DNA from: an uncultured Bryobacterales bacterium
GTDB lineage: Bacteria > Acidobacteriota > Terriglobia > Bryobacterales > Bryobacteraceae
Length of the DNA: 64,000 nucleotides
NCBI GenBank assembly: GCA_937959285.1
Contig: CALGAR010000132.1
Location: 1 to 64,000, forward strand
Direction of reading: 5' to 3'
Notes under the pieces: model-generated
Told to the model about the DNA's origin: nothing
Databases searched by the model: none
What the model saw: the letters and a program-made list of their open reading frames with translations, nothing else
Shown here: piece after piece, positions 35,242-45,203 of the stretch
How positions within the stretch are numbered: the first letter of the stretch is position 1
Layout: each line of letters opens with the position of its first letter
Made by a program: the position numbers and the translations under genes

Positions 35242-35514
35242 GCCAACCCCGGCGGTTTGACTCCAGAAGGAAGGGCCAGTTACCTCTTTGCGAAAGTCCA
35301 GAAGGTGGCTGAATCGGCGACTAACGTATTTACTTTAGAAGGACTTCCGTTTGTGGCCTCCGCAGAGGCCCCTGCAAATTCTCACGCTGCCGCGTAAGTT
35401 TTGCCCTCCACCCTGGATCTGCCTCACAAAGACGGATTCCTCCCCTCGCGCAAATGAAGGTCTTGGATTTCGGTCACCGAATTGCGGGATTGCAGCCGAG
35501 GAGGACTCTTCGGA

Positions 35515-36123
35515 GTGAAACCAGGTTTATTGAACGTCTGCCTGGCGCTTGGTTTAGCTGCGTCTCTTCCGGCGCTGGGGCAGACAACCCAGCAACAGAC
35601 TCAGCAACAGGCCACGCGCGAGATGGCGCGCGGAAAGGTAAAGGGAGACGCCTTTGTTCGACGTGCGGCCCGTGACAATGAGATGGAAGTGCGCATGTCG
35701 CAAATGGCGCAGGACCGGAGCCAGAACGATGCCGTCCGTCAGTACGCCCAGCGCTTAAAACAGGATCACAGTGAAGCCAACAAGAAGCTGAAGACGATTG
35801 CCAGCGACCTGAATATCCAGTTGGCTCCTCCGGTTGCCGCTGATCAGCGTCAGATGCCCGCGGACCGCGAAATGCAGCGGCTGCAAGGAATGAGCGGCGA
35901 CCAGTTCGATCGACAGTTTGTGGAGACTCAGATCCGTCACCACCGGCGTGACATCGCTCAATACGAGCAGATTGCGAATGACGCCAACGTAAACCCGGAA
36001 ATCCGGCAGTATGCGGAACAGACTCTGCCTGCACTTAGGGAACACTTGCAGATGGCGCAGGATATCCAGACTCAATTGAATGCTGCACGCCGGTCTGGAG
36101 CCGCCGGCCGCACCGGGCAATAG
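35515..36123 (+). CDS. Exported DUF4142 protein (ferritin-like helical bundle)
   Basis: A 202-residue protein started at GTG 35515, preceded by GAGGAGG at good distance; a TTG further upstream in frame lacks a site. It has a signal peptide (PGLLNVCLALGLAASLPALGQ) followed by a Q/T-rich linker. The helical domain has the DUF4142 pattern: GDAFVRRAARDNEMEVRMSQMA, YAQRLKQDHSEANKKLK, and a late HHRRDIAQYEQIA. Periplasmic location is expected. Function is unknown; related proteins are linked to stress or outer-membrane physiology. Confidence 0.85.
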   Translation: MKPGLLNVCLALGLAASLPALGQTTQQQTQQQATREMARGKVKGDAFVRRAARDNEMEVRMSQMAQDRSQNDAVRQYAQRLKQDHSEANKKLKTIASDLNIQLAPPVAADQRQMPADREMQRLQGMSGDQFDRQFVETQIRHHRRDIAQYEQIANDANVNPEIRQYAEQTLPALREHLQMAQDIQTQLNAARRSGAAGRTGQ

Positions 36124-36172
36124 CGATGATTGCGCGATAGAAGCGTGACAGTGATCGAAAAGAAAGGCATGA

Positions 36173-36352
36173 ATGGCAAAGCGTAAGAAACGTCCCGTCG
36201 GAAGAGAAGAATTGAAAAGGAGGAAACAGCAGGTCCTGCTGACCCGGGGCAAGAACGCTGCGGGACAGACGAACGGACAGTTTGAACGAGACCCGCGCCG
36301 GCGGACAGGGAACTTTGAAGGAGCAGGTGACCCGCCTCGCATGCAGATGTGA
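36173..36352 (+). CDS. Small basic hypothetical protein (59 aa)
   Basis: A 59-residue reading frame downstream of the DUF4142 gene, beginning AKRKKRPVGREELKRRK and ending GNFEGAGDPPRMQM. It is strongly basic in the first half and glycine/proline-rich at the end. AGAAAGG lies 4-10 nt before the ATG as a weak ribosome-binding site. Low-complexity basic content could mean nucleic-acid binding, but no family is recognised with certainty. Confidence 0.45.
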   Translation: MAKRKKRPVGREELKRRKQQVLLTRGKNAAGQTNGQFERDPRRRTGNFEGAGDPPRMQM

Positions 36353-36378
36353 GGGGGTCCTGCGATTGTCTTTGCAGA

Positions 36379-37032
36379 CTACCCTTGTTGGATTTCAATG
36401 ATTGAGCGGAGGCCACTCGAATCAGGAAGCTCGTAGCGAAGGGAAATTCCGGCTTTAAGACGCAGCCGGCGGAGTTCCGGAGCCGCCTCGGATAGTTCCT
36501 GGTCGGCATCCGGTCCCTTGTAAAGGAGAAGCCTGCCAATCTTGTTTTTGACAGGGGCCAGTATGCGAAGCAGTTTTGCCGTCCGGGCGACCGCGCGGGC
36601 AATCGCAAGATCTACCCGCCAGCCACGCAAGACATCCTCGGTTCGTTCTGCACGGATTTCCACATTGGGTAGCTCAAGCGCTTGAACCGCGCGGTCAAGA
36701 AATGCAGCTTTCTTCCGGATCGATTCAGTGAGGATGAACTGGCGGTCCGGAAAGACCAGGGCTAGCGGAATGCCGGGAAAGCCCGCGCCGCTCCCGATAT
36801 CAAGAATGGTACGCGCATCTTGAATCCTGGGCCACGGCATTATCGAATCCAGCACGTGCTTGATAGCCGCCTCCCGCGGCGTACTGATGCGCGTCAGATT
36901 CATGTATTCGTTTACTTCAGCGACGAGACGAAGATGGAGCGCGCAGGCTTCCACGACGCGAGCGCGATGGCTGAGATCAGCGGGAAGAACCGATTCGAGC
37001 TCCGCTTCGAAGACAGCAGTATCCGGAACCAT
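36379..37032 (-). CDS. rsmG: 16S rRNA (guanine-N7) methyltransferase RsmG
   Basis: A 217-residue RsmG (GidB), which methylates G527 of 16S rRNA. It has EYMNLTRISTPREAAIKHVLDS at the N-terminus, the SAM motif ILDIGSGAGFPGIPLAL and FILTESIRKKAAFLD, and the late VARTAKLLRILAP. The length is standard. A small open frame (37074-37277) lies upstream on the same strand. Confidence 0.95.
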   Translation of the reverse strand: MVPDTAVFEAELESVLPADLSHRARVVEACALHLRLVAEVNEYMNLTRISTPREAAIKHVLDSIMPWPRIQDARTILDIGSGAGFPGIPLALVFPDRQFILTESIRKKAAFLDRAVQALELPNVEIRAERTEDVLRGWRVDLAIARAVARTAKLLRILAPVKNKIGRLLLYKGPDADQELSEAAPELRRLRLKAGISLRYELPDSSGLRSIIEIQQG

Positions 37033-37073
37033 TCCATTTCATGATCCCAGAGACGGGTCCTCGAATGTGGCAG

Positions 37074-37277
37074 CTACTCGGAATCGGGGCCGATGCTGAG
37101 AGGAGGATGGACTTTCCAATCCGCCTCGAGTTCGTCAAGCTCGCGCTGAATAATGAAGCGCTCGATGGACGCGCCTAGCTCGGGAGATTTCTTGCGGAGC
37201 CTCCGGCGCCGTATTGCTTCCAGAATCTGAAAGCCTTGCTCCAGTCGAGCCTTTGCGGATTGCTGTTTAGCGGTCAC
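37074..37277 (-). CDS. Small hypothetical protein (67 aa)
   Basis: A 67-residue, highly charged frame ending 41 nt before rsmG on the same strand. It is predicted helical (AKARLEQGFQILEAIRRRRLRKK, FIIQRELDELEADW). No Shine-Dalgarno is visible and no family is recognised. It may be a real leader gene of the rsmG unit or a chance frame. Confidence 0.4.
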   Translation of the reverse strand: MTAKQQSAKARLEQGFQILEAIRRRRLRKKSPELGASIERFIIQRELDELEADWKVHPPLSIGPDSE

Positions 37278-37415
37278 ATTATTTTTGACGCCCGAATGGG
37301 TGTCCGGGATTCAAGGACCCGGCACCGGAGAGTGAAAAATCTACCAGTTTCAGGTAAGTTTTGGACCCTAGCAGACCTTCTGCTTCTGGTTGTTAGCAAA
37401 AGTAGAGAGATTAAG

Positions 37416-38636
37416 ATGAGAAAAGAAACGGGTTCGCGTATGTTTCCCGTGATGTTTCGCTTCGCACTCCTTGCAGTAGTTTTGCCCGCCGTATTACAGG
37501 CTCAGCGAGCGATTCGCCCCGACACGAACAATGGCCGCCGCGTAATCGAGGAGTTCGACCGCGCACTCGCGGGCAGCACAGCCGAGAGCCTGGATTGCCG
37601 GGTTCAGGTTGGGAAGCCGAGGCTAACGTATTCATTTCGTCACCTCGCAACCTACGAAGCGGCTGTGCCGGTGTCGGAATTGGATCCTGCCGGGACAGTG
37701 CTGACTACGATGTTCCGGGTGACGCCGAAGCAAGGAGGGCAGCCGGGTTATTTCCGTCAGACGTTACGAATTGGCAAGATCCCGGCGAAGGTGAATTCGA
37801 AATTTCTGGCAGTCGCCGACGGCGGATTCTTTGTTGGCGAAGGGGAATACCAAGTGGACTGGCTGCTCAGAGACCATCGCGGCAGAGCCTGCCGTAAGGA
37901 GTGGTCGGTGAAGGTCCGTGCGAAGGATAAGGACCGGCCTCAGCCCCTTGCGCCCGGGACCGTTACCTCGGTGCAGTTGGATCAGTGGGGCGAGACGGCA
38001 TCCCGGGAAAACCGTCCGTTTCGTGTTGCGCTGATGTTACACGCCGCGCCCACACGCCTGCTCGGACATACGCTGACCCGGGTCGATCAGTCGCTGCTCG
38101 TTGGGATGTTGATTTCTCTGCTCGAAGAGACTCCGTTTGTCGAGACCTCGGTCACGGCCTTCAATCTGAATCAGCAGAAGGAGCTGTTCCACACCGAACG
38201 CCTCGACATGAAGGAGTTTACAAAGCTTGCAGACTGCCTCGACGAGCTTGAGCTGGGCACGATTGACCTGCAGGTTCTCGAGCGGCCGACCGGCGACGTA
38301 GAGCTCCTCGCTAACATGCTGAAGAGAGAATTAAAGTCGCCCGACCCGCCGGATGCGGTCGTCTTCGTTGGACCCAAGTTCCTCGACGAGTCCAACGTTT
38401 CTGAGTCAATTCTCGATGTCGTCTCCGAGCCCAAACCCCTCGTCTTCTACCTGCGCCAGGACTACTATCCTCGCCTCTTCATTCAGGACACGATCGAGAA
38501 GTTGACCAAGCGTCTGAAGGGAAAGGTCTTCCGTGTCAGCAGTCCCGAGGAGCTTGCAAAGGCGATCCGCGAAATGGAGGAACGCCTGAAGGAGCGGCGC
38601 GCGGCGCTCCACCCTGCCGGACCTTCGGGCGAGTAG
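37416..38636 (+). CDS. Exported hypothetical protein with VWFA-like region
   Basis: A 406-residue protein started at ATG 37416, just before a signal peptide (FPVMFRFALLAVVLPAVLQAQ); the frame is open 180 nt further upstream without coding character. A domain at about 85-180 resembles an exported beta-sandwich (GGFFVGEGEYQVDWLLRD). The second half (from about 200) has alternating strands and helices (FRVALMLHAAP, PPDAVVFVGPKFLDE, KPLVFYLRQDYY) reminiscent of the von Willebrand A-like proteins seen in Acidobacteriota. Function unknown. Confidence 0.7.
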   Translation: MRKETGSRMFPVMFRFALLAVVLPAVLQAQRAIRPDTNNGRRVIEEFDRALAGSTAESLDCRVQVGKPRLTYSFRHLATYEAAVPVSELDPAGTVLTTMFRVTPKQGGQPGYFRQTLRIGKIPAKVNSKFLAVADGGFFVGEGEYQVDWLLRDHRGRACRKEWSVKVRAKDKDRPQPLAPGTVTSVQLDQWGETASRENRPFRVALMLHAAPTRLLGHTLTRVDQSLLVGMLISLLEETPFVETSVTAFNLNQQKELFHTERLDMKEFTKLADCLDELELGTIDLQVLERPTGDVELLANMLKRELKSPDPPDAVVFVGPKFLDESNVSESILDVVSEPKPLVFYLRQDYYPRLFIQDTIEKLTKRLKGKVFRVSSPEELAKAIREMEERLKERRAALHPAGPSGE

Positions 38637-38640
38637 ACCT

Positions 38641-40005
38641 TTACTCCTCGTCCGGATATTCGAGATCCGTGGTCCGGTTCTCGAACTTGGTGAACTCCCG
38701 GAGGAACACGAGCGGAACCTTGCCGATCGGGCCGTTGCGCTGCTTTGCGATGATCAGATCCGCGAGCCCGCGCAGGTCTTCCCTGTCCGGTTTATAGACC
38801 TCTTCCCGGTAGATGAAGCCGACGAGATCCGCGTCCTGCTCAATGGAGCCCGATTCGCGGAGGTCGCTCAGTTGCGGTTTGTGATCCCCCGGGCGCGTCT
38901 CCGGAGCCCGGCTGAGCTGGGAGAGCACGAGGAACGGACAGCGGAGTTCTTTGGCGAGCAGTTTCAAACCCCGTGATATCGCGCTGACTTCCGCATTTCG
39001 ATTCTCGAATCGCCCTCGCCCGCTCATCAACTGCAAGTAGTCGATAATCACCAGGCCGAGTCCCACCTCGGCTTTCAGCCGCCGGAGCTTGGAATGAACA
39101 TCCATGAGGCCGACCCCGGCGGTGTCGTCGATGAACAAGGGCGCTTCGACCAGCTCCGAAGCGGCGACTTGCAAGCGCCTTCGCTCCTCCTGGTTCAAAA
39201 ACCCAGCCCGGAACTTCTGCTGGTCGACCCGAGCTCCGGCGCAAACCATACGAACAAGGAGGGACTCGGCCGACATTTCGAGTGAAAAGATGGCGACTGG
39301 CAGTCTCACCTTGGTTGCGACGTGATAACCGATATTCAGAGCCAGCGCCGTCTTTCCCATCGAAGGGCGAGCCGCGAGGATGAACAGCTCCCCTTCATGC
39401 AAACCGCCTGTCATCTCATCGAACTTGATGAAGCCGGTGCTGATGCCTTTAATACGGCGGCTTGGATCGAGGAAGGCATTGATGCCTCCCTGATACTCGT
39501 TAATAATCTGCTCGGGGTTTCTGAGCGTGTTCGCGACGCGAGATTCACCCAGTTTGAACAGGTTCTCTTCCGCGCTCGCCAGAATGTCATCCGGATTCTC
39601 TTCGCCTACCAGACACCGGTTGATGAGACTCTGCGAGGAGAAGATGATCCGCCTCAGCAGGCTCTTATCCTTGACGATCCTTACGTAGCTGTCGAGGTTG
39701 TAGATCTGAGGTAAACCGTCATCGAGCGAGACGAGGTAGGCGAGCCCGTCACAGGATTCCAGCTCGCCGTGGCGCATCAGCTCATTGGCCACGGTAACGC
39801 GGTCGATCTTTTCGCCGCGGCCCGCGAGATCACCCATCCGCTCAAAGATGCGGCGATGCTTCTCCAGGCTGAAGTCGTCGGGCTGAAGCATCGCGGCTAC
39901 CGGGATATAGTTTGAGTCGTCCATGAGGATTGCTCCAAGGACGAATCTCTCTGCATCAAGATTTGCCGGGAGACCCTTCTCAAAGGCCAGATCGAATGAC
40001 GCCAT
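38641..40005 (-). CDS. dnaB: Replicative DNA helicase DnaB
   Basis: A 454-residue DnaB with the N-terminal collar domain (NLDAERFVLGAILMD) and the RecA-like helicase domain. Walker A is ARPSMGKTALALN, Walker B LVIIDYLQLM, and the SEQ-DADLV region EQDADLVGFIYRE with the arginine-finger neighbourhood is intact. It unwinds DNA ahead of the replisome as a hexamer. No intein or truncation is seen. The upstream gap (40006-40353) contains no other gene. Confidence 0.97.
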   Translation of the reverse strand: MASFDLAFEKGLPANLDAERFVLGAILMDDSNYIPVAAMLQPDDFSLEKHRRIFERMGDLAGRGEKIDRVTVANELMRHGELESCDGLAYLVSLDDGLPQIYNLDSYVRIVKDKSLLRRIIFSSQSLINRCLVGEENPDDILASAEENLFKLGESRVANTLRNPEQIINEYQGGINAFLDPSRRIKGISTGFIKFDEMTGGLHEGELFILAARPSMGKTALALNIGYHVATKVRLPVAIFSLEMSAESLLVRMVCAGARVDQQKFRAGFLNQEERRRLQVAASELVEAPLFIDDTAGVGLMDVHSKLRRLKAEVGLGLVIIDYLQLMSGRGRFENRNAEVSAISRGLKLLAKELRCPFLVLSQLSRAPETRPGDHKPQLSDLRESGSIEQDADLVGFIYREEVYKPDREDLRGLADLIIAKQRNGPIGKVPLVFLREFTKFENRTTDLEYPDEE

Positions 40006-40353
40006 GGGGAACCTTTTAAGCTACGGCGCTAACAATCGTTTGACAAGCCCGCCATTTCGGCGCGACATATCTGCTACTTAGCCTGTGCATAGGAAGACGC
40101 CAAAAGCCGGACTCCCTGTGGATTTCAGACGTACTGAATTCAAAGGGCTTACATCCCCGGAAAGCCGGCCCGTTCGAAGAAACGCACAGGTTTTCCTCAG
40201 CAACAAGTAGCCTTGAACTTGTTTTACACCAGGATGAGTGTTGTATGCGAGAATTTTCCGATGAAGCCCATGGCGGAAGCGGGTAAAAAAAGCGGCGGCT
40301 CTCGTGGGGAGAAGAGGGGAGATGCCGCCGCTATCGAGGGAAGATGAAAACCG
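40006..40353. other. 348-bp intergenic region between dnaB and the efflux operon
   Basis: No coding frame or RNA gene is supported here. It should hold the dnaB promoter on its left part and does hold the terminator of the leftward efflux operon at 40285-40332. The middle (40040-40260) shows nothing recognisable. Confidence 0.6.
40285..40332 (-). terminator. Rho-independent terminator of the TetR-MFP-RND-TolC operon
   Basis: Read on the minus strand, a 9-bp perfect stem AGCGGCGGC/GCCGCCGCT is extended by TCTC/GAGA after a bulged A. It closes a roughly 15-nt loop and is followed directly by a run of seven T. It begins 22 nt after the TolC-family stop codon. Confidence 0.85.
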
Positions 40354-42063
40354 TTAATCGATAGAGATCTGGTGTCGTTCGAGCGTAGTGCCGAGCGCCT
40401 GTTCGAGACGCGCGACGGCGCGGTTGTGATCCAGACGCGCAAGGACCACGCGGCGCCGGGACTCCGAATACTCGTTCTGCCGGGTCAGGACCAGAAAGTT
40501 GGTGGATTCGCCGTTCTGGAAAAGCCGCGTTTCACTTTCCAGTTTCTCCCTGGCGGCGCGCTCGCTGGCGCGGGCTGCGGCAATGCGCTGGCGGGCTGTC
40601 TCGAGCGCCTGCAAAGCATTGCGGACTTGGGCCGCTATCGCCTGCTCGGTTCTGGCTCGCTCCAGCTCCAAGCGCCGGTCGGCAATCGCCGTCTTTGCCA
40701 GGTTGGCCTCCGCTGTGCGGTTCCGGATGTTAAAGTCGAACACCAAACCCGCCTGGTAGGTTTGGAAGTTGCCGCCGAACAGGTTTGACAGGGCCGTGCC
40801 GTATCCGCCGACAAGCTTGTCAGGTAGCCCGCCGAAAGTCGGGGCTGGCAGCGGGGGCAATCCGGCGGCGACGGATAGCTGATTCAGCCGCTGATAGAGA
40901 GCCTCGTTCTGGGCGCTAAACGGGTTGCTCATGGAAGCGACCGTCCCGCCCAGGCCCGAGTTGATGTAGGCGCCCACCAGGTTGATTTCCGGCTTCGTTT
41001 GGTTGGAATCCAACTCGCGCTGAATGTTGTTGACCTCTTTTTGCAGTCCTACGGATTGCAGCTCCGGCCGTTTGGCGACGGCCTGGGCGATCGCCTCCCG
41101 CAGGTCTTCCACGATCGGCGGCTCGGCGTCGCGGCTGTCGTCGAGCGGCACGATTTCGTCGCTCCAAAGCGGCGAGTCTTTGCCGGGTGCGAGAAGCGTT
41201 TTGAGCGCATTCTCCGCCTCGGTTACCATGCCCACGCTCGCGATGTAGGTGTCCAGCCGACGTTCCAATTCAGCCTCCGATGCCGCCAGCTCGACCGGAG
41301 CCAGCGTTCCGCTCTCGATCATCCGCCGCGTCCGCGCCAGTTGCTCGCGGGCGAGTTCCACCGCTTCCCCATTCACCTGGGCGTCCTGCCGGGCTGCGAC
41401 GAGATCCCAGTATGCCTGTTGAACACGAGTCACCACGTCGATGACTCGCAATTTAAACGCAACATCGGAAAGTTCCGCCTGTTTGCGGCTGATCTTGATC
41501 CCTGCCCGCCTGGAATCGATCTCACGGTTTCGCAGCAGGGGAAGCGTGAAACCGATATTGAGCCTTGAAGTGAGGTAAGGATTCAGCGAAACGAACGGGT
41601 TGTTCGTCGAGCTTCTTCCGTTCTCGAAATCGGCTTGCAGTGAGAGACCGTTCCAGGGAAGCGGCTGCCGGAAGTAGAAGTTTTGGCCAAAGATGCGGTC
41701 GACCAGCCGGCCGTCGGCTGCCTGCAGGATCGACCCCGTCGGCGTTGCCCGGTTCTCCAGAGAGGACTGGAAGCGGAAGTTGAGGTCGTATGCGCCGAGG
41801 GCCGCCTTGATTCCCTGGTACGTGTCAGCTCGATTCTGCCGCTCAATCTCAATCTCCAGATTGTTCTTGAGGGCCATTTCAATCGCTTCGTCCAGCCCCA
41901 GCTTCACCTGCAGGATGCCCACGCCGATACGCGGCGGCCCTTGCATTTGAGAAGTTGGGGAGGCAGCGCGGGCGGCGCCTGTTTCCACCGCGGCAGACTG
42001 TACCTCCGCCCCGCCGGATAACGCCGAAATCAAAAACAAGACAAGAGTGCTTTGTCGAAGCAT
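40354..42063 (-). CDS. TolC-family outer-membrane efflux protein
   Basis: A 569-residue outer-membrane factor, started at the ATG at 42063 so that the signal peptide (RQSTLVLFLISALSGG) is N-terminal; an earlier in-frame ATG lies inside the RND gene. The two TolC repeats are seen as LGLDEAIEMALKNNLEIEIERQN and the later long helices (RRLELERARTEQAIAAQVRNAL). It is longer than most members because of an insert rich in Pro/Gly (PPLPAPTFGGLPDKLVGG). It forms the exit channel for the adjacent RND pump. Confidence 0.9.
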   Translation of the reverse strand: MLRQSTLVLFLISALSGGAEVQSAAVETGAARAASPTSQMQGPPRIGVGILQVKLGLDEAIEMALKNNLEIEIERQNRADTYQGIKAALGAYDLNFRFQSSLENRATPTGSILQAADGRLVDRIFGQNFYFRQPLPWNGLSLQADFENGRSSTNNPFVSLNPYLTSRLNIGFTLPLLRNREIDSRRAGIKISRKQAELSDVAFKLRVIDVVTRVQQAYWDLVAARQDAQVNGEAVELAREQLARTRRMIESGTLAPVELAASEAELERRLDTYIASVGMVTEAENALKTLLAPGKDSPLWSDEIVPLDDSRDAEPPIVEDLREAIAQAVAKRPELQSVGLQKEVNNIQRELDSNQTKPEINLVGAYINSGLGGTVASMSNPFSAQNEALYQRLNQLSVAAGLPPLPAPTFGGLPDKLVGGYGTALSNLFGGNFQTYQAGLVFDFNIRNRTAEANLAKTAIADRRLELERARTEQAIAAQVRNALQALETARQRIAAARASERAAREKLESETRLFQNGESTNFLVLTRQNEYSESRRRVVLARLDHNRAVARLEQALGTTLERHQISID

Positions 42064-42077
42064 TGTGTTGACACCGC

Positions 42078-45000
42078 TTACCGAATGAGACCCGTTAGCC
42101 CAGTCCACGCTCTGCGAAGCGAAAAGCCATTGCGGAACAAACCTGCGATTCGCGACCAGAGCGGAGAGTGAGCGATATCATCGAACACCGAGTACGCGAC
42201 GGGCGTCACCAGCAGCGTCAGCAGCAGACAGAGAGTTTGCCCGCCGATAACGACGATGGCAACCGTGCGGCGAGACCCCGAGCCAGCGCCAGTGCCTAGC
42301 GCTAGAGGCAACATGCCGGCAACCAGCGCGGCCGTCGTCATCAGAATAGGACGGAGCCTGTCCTCGCAGCCCCGGAGGATCGCTTCCATCCGAGGAATTC
42401 CCTGCGCGCGCAGACTCTTGATGTGGTCGATCTGCAGAATCGAGTTCTTCTTCACGATGCCGAACAGCACGAGGATGCCTACTGAGCTGTAGATGATCGA
42501 GAAGTTTTCACCCGTCAGCAGCAGCGAGAGCAGCGCGAAAGGCACAGAGAGCGGAAGGCTCAGCAGAATGGTAACCGGATCGATGAAGCTCTCAAATTGC
42601 GCCGCCAGAATCATGTACATGAAGAGGATGGACAGCATCAGCGCGATCACGTAGTTGAGCGAAGCCCGTCCGAACTCTTTACTGCGTCCGACCTCGCCGC
42701 CGCGGTAGCCCGGAGGCATATTCATGTTCTCCACCGTCTGGTTCACGATCTGGAGAACATTGCTGAGCGATTGCCCTTCGACGATGTTGGCGGAGATCAG
42801 AATCTGGCGTTGCCGGTTATAGCGCTCAATGACTGTGGGCCCGATGGACGGCTCAAAGTAGGCTACGTTGGAGACGGCTACGTTCCCCAATTTTGTCGAG
42901 GGCACGTAGAGCCGCTCGAGCGCGTTCGGCGAATCCCGAAACTCCTTCTTCACGCGAAGCAGGACGTCGTAGCGGTCGTCGCCTTCCTTGTATGTCGTTG
43001 CCTGCTCGTCGCCCCCAACGAGCGTCCGGAGCGCAGTCGCGACGGAGGCTACGTTTACGCCAAGATCGGCAGCCTTGTCGCGATTGATGCGGACCTTGTA
43101 TTCAGGCTTGCCCGGCTCGTACGAACTGTCGACGTCGACGACGCCAGGAATCTCCCGCAGCTTGGCCTGAAGCTGGTTGGCGTACTTCTCCAGCTCAGCG
43201 AGATCGGGGCCTTGCAGGAAGTACTGCAAATCCGCATCCGACGCGCCTTGAATCAACGAAGGCAGCTTGACGGCGATGACCAGATCCCGATACTTCTGCA
43301 GGCGTTCGCGGGCCATCAGCATCAGCTCTCTCTGGCTCTCCTTACGTTGATCCAGCGGTACGAGAGTAACCAGCAATGAGCCGCGGTCGACCTGGCGGCG
43401 AATGTCCGCGCCAATCGTAGTCAGAATGCTTTTCACGCCCGGCAGCGTTTTCAGATCTTCCTCGATCTGCTTCATCATCTCTTCGCTGCCGCTCAAGGAA
43501 GATCCGGCGGGCATCCGGACGGTGACCTCGAATTCGCCCTGGTCGTCGGTCGGCAGGAAGTCCTTGCCGATGATCATGAACAGCGGGCCGGAAGAGAGCA
43601 TCACCAGCAGACAGACCACAGCGACCACCCAGCGATGGTTCATCGACCAGCGGAGCATCACCCGGTAGGGGTTGGCCAGCATTCGGAAGAGCCACGTGTC
43701 TTTTGTGGATTCTCCGTTGTGGCTCGGGCGCAGCCAGCGGGAGCACAGCATCGGCGTGAGCGTGAAGCTCACGAGCAGTGACACCATGATGGCGAAGGCT
43801 GCCGTATAGCCGAAGCTCGACATGAAGCGGCCGACAATGCCGCCCATGAATGCCACGGGCAGGAAGATGATCACCAGGCTGAGCGTGGTTGCGAGAACAG
43901 CGAGGCCGATATCACGCGTGCCTTGAATCGCCGCCTCCACCGGGTCCAGCTTCTTCTCTTCCATAAACCGGAAGATGTTTTCGAGAACAACGATGGCGTC
44001 GTCGATCACGATACCGACCACCAGCGTCAGCGCCAGCATCGTGATCTGGTTGAGCGTGAAGCCCATCGCGTTCATCAGCGTGTAGGTGGAAATAATCGAG
44101 GTCGGAATTGCGATGGCGGCAATGATTGTGGATCGCCAACTTTGGATGAAGAGCAGAACGATAATGCCGGCCAGTACGCCGCCCAGGATCAGGTGCTCCT
44201 GAACTGCGTGGAACGCCTCGTTGATGAAGCCCGACTGATCCCGGGTGTAGGTAATTTCGAAGTCGGGGGGCAGCAGGCTCTTCAGTTCTTCTATGCGCTC
44301 CTTGATGGCGGCGATGATATCAAGCGTGTTTGTACCCGCTTGCTTCCGGACTTCGAGCACCACTGCGGGCTGCCCGTTGAGCCGGGCCAGGCTGCGGGGT
44401 TCCTCATAGCCGTCCACCACCTCGCCGATGTCGCTGATACGGATTGGGGTTGTGCCGACGGAGGATACGATGAGCCGCTCAAAATCCTTGGGCTTCTCAA
44501 TACGGCCCAGTGTTCGAAGCGACAGCTCCCGAGGGCCCTGGTCAATCCTTCCGCCCGGCACTTCAACGTTCTGCGCGGCCAGCGCCGATCGTACCTGATC
44601 AATGTTCAGGTTGTACGAGTAGAGCTTGTCGCCGTCCAGCCAGATCTGGATTTGCCGTTGCCGCTCGCCGACAAACCGCACCTGCCCGACGCCAGGGAGT
44701 GACTCGATGTTCTTTTTCACCTGGTCATCGACGATCTTTGTGATCTCACGCAGGTCGCGGTTGGCGGAGATCACGACATTGATGACGGGAGCCGCGTCCG
44801 TAGCAATCTTGTCGATAACCGGCTGATCCGCGTCTTCGGGAAGATCGCCGAGGATTGTCGAGATCTTGTCGCGCACCTCCTGCGCCGCGACTTCGGCATC
44901 CTTCTCCAGAACAAACTGGATGCTCACGATCGAGATGCCTTCCGCGGAGTTGGAACGCAGGTCGTCGATACCGCTGATCGTGTTGACCGCTTCCTCGATG

Positions 45001-45200
45001 CGTTTCGTAACCTGGGACTCAACCTCTTCGGGCGCCGCGCCACGCAGTGTTGTGGTCACAGTAACGATGGGGAATTCGACTTTCGGAAAGAAGTCGACTC
45101 CCAGGCGGCGGTATGAATCCAGCCCCAAGACCACCAGGGCCATGATCAGCATGGTGGCGAAGACTGGACGGCGAATGCAGATCTGTGCCAGCTTTTGCAT
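42078..45200 (-). CDS. HAE1-type (AcrB-like) RND multidrug efflux permease
   Basis: A 1040-residue inner-membrane pump with N-terminal helix IRRPVFATMLIMALVVLG and the HAE1 features FFPKVEFPIVTVTT and GAAPEEVESQVTKRIEEAV. The TM4 proton-relay motif GIVIDDAIVVLENIFR holds the paired aspartates. It captures substrates from the periplasm and inner leaflet and exports them by proton antiport. The gene starts 3 nt after the membrane-fusion gene stop. Confidence 0.95.
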   Translation of the reverse strand: MQKLAQICIRRPVFATMLIMALVVLGLDSYRRLGVDFFPKVEFPIVTVTTTLRGAAPEEVESQVTKRIEEAVNTISGIDDLRSNSAEGISIVSIQFVLEKDAEVAAQEVRDKISTILGDLPEDADQPVIDKIATDAAPVINVVISANRDLREITKIVDDQVKKNIESLPGVGQVRFVGERQRQIQIWLDGDKLYSYNLNIDQVRSALAAQNVEVPGGRIDQGPRELSLRTLGRIEKPKDFERLIVSSVGTTPIRISDIGEVVDGYEEPRSLARLNGQPAVVLEVRKQAGTNTLDIIAAIKERIEELKSLLPPDFEITYTRDQSGFINEAFHAVQEHLILGGVLAGIIVLLFIQSWRSTIIAAIAIPTSIISTYTLMNAMGFTLNQITMLALTLVVGIVIDDAIVVLENIFRFMEEKKLDPVEAAIQGTRDIGLAVLATTLSLVIIFLPVAFMGGIVGRFMSSFGYTAAFAIMVSLLVSFTLTPMLCSRWLRPSHNGESTKDTWLFRMLANPYRVMLRWSMNHRWVVAVVCLLVMLSSGPLFMIIGKDFLPTDDQGEFEVTVRMPAGSSLSGSEEMMKQIEEDLKTLPGVKSILTTIGADIRRQVDRGSLLVTLVPLDQRKESQRELMLMARERLQKYRDLVIAVKLPSLIQGASDADLQYFLQGPDLAELEKYANQLQAKLREIPGVVDVDSSYEPGKPEYKVRINRDKAADLGVNVASVATALRTLVGGDEQATTYKEGDDRYDVLLRVKKEFRDSPNALERLYVPSTKLGNVAVSNVAYFEPSIGPTVIERYNRQRQILISANIVEGQSLSNVLQIVNQTVENMNMPPGYRGGEVGRSKEFGRASLNYVIALMLSILFMYMILAAQFESFIDPVTILLSLPLSVPFALLSLLLTGENFSIIYSSVGILVLFGIVKKNSILQIDHIKSLRAQGIPRMEAILRGCEDRLRPILMTTAALVAGMLPLALGTGAGSGSRRTVAIVVIGGQTLCLLLTLLVTPVAYSVFDDIAHSPLWSRIAGLFRNGFSLRRAWTGLTGLIR

Positions 45201-45203
45201 GGA

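Noticed and set aside
35242..35514. Possible gene in the gap before the DUF4142 gene
   Set aside because: No frame with a start site and coding character was found; the stretch is treated as a divergent promoter region.
42597..44702. Rightward open frames of about 260 codons inside the AcrB-like gene
   Set aside because: Fully contained within the RND permease on the other strand and with compositionally odd, motif-free products.
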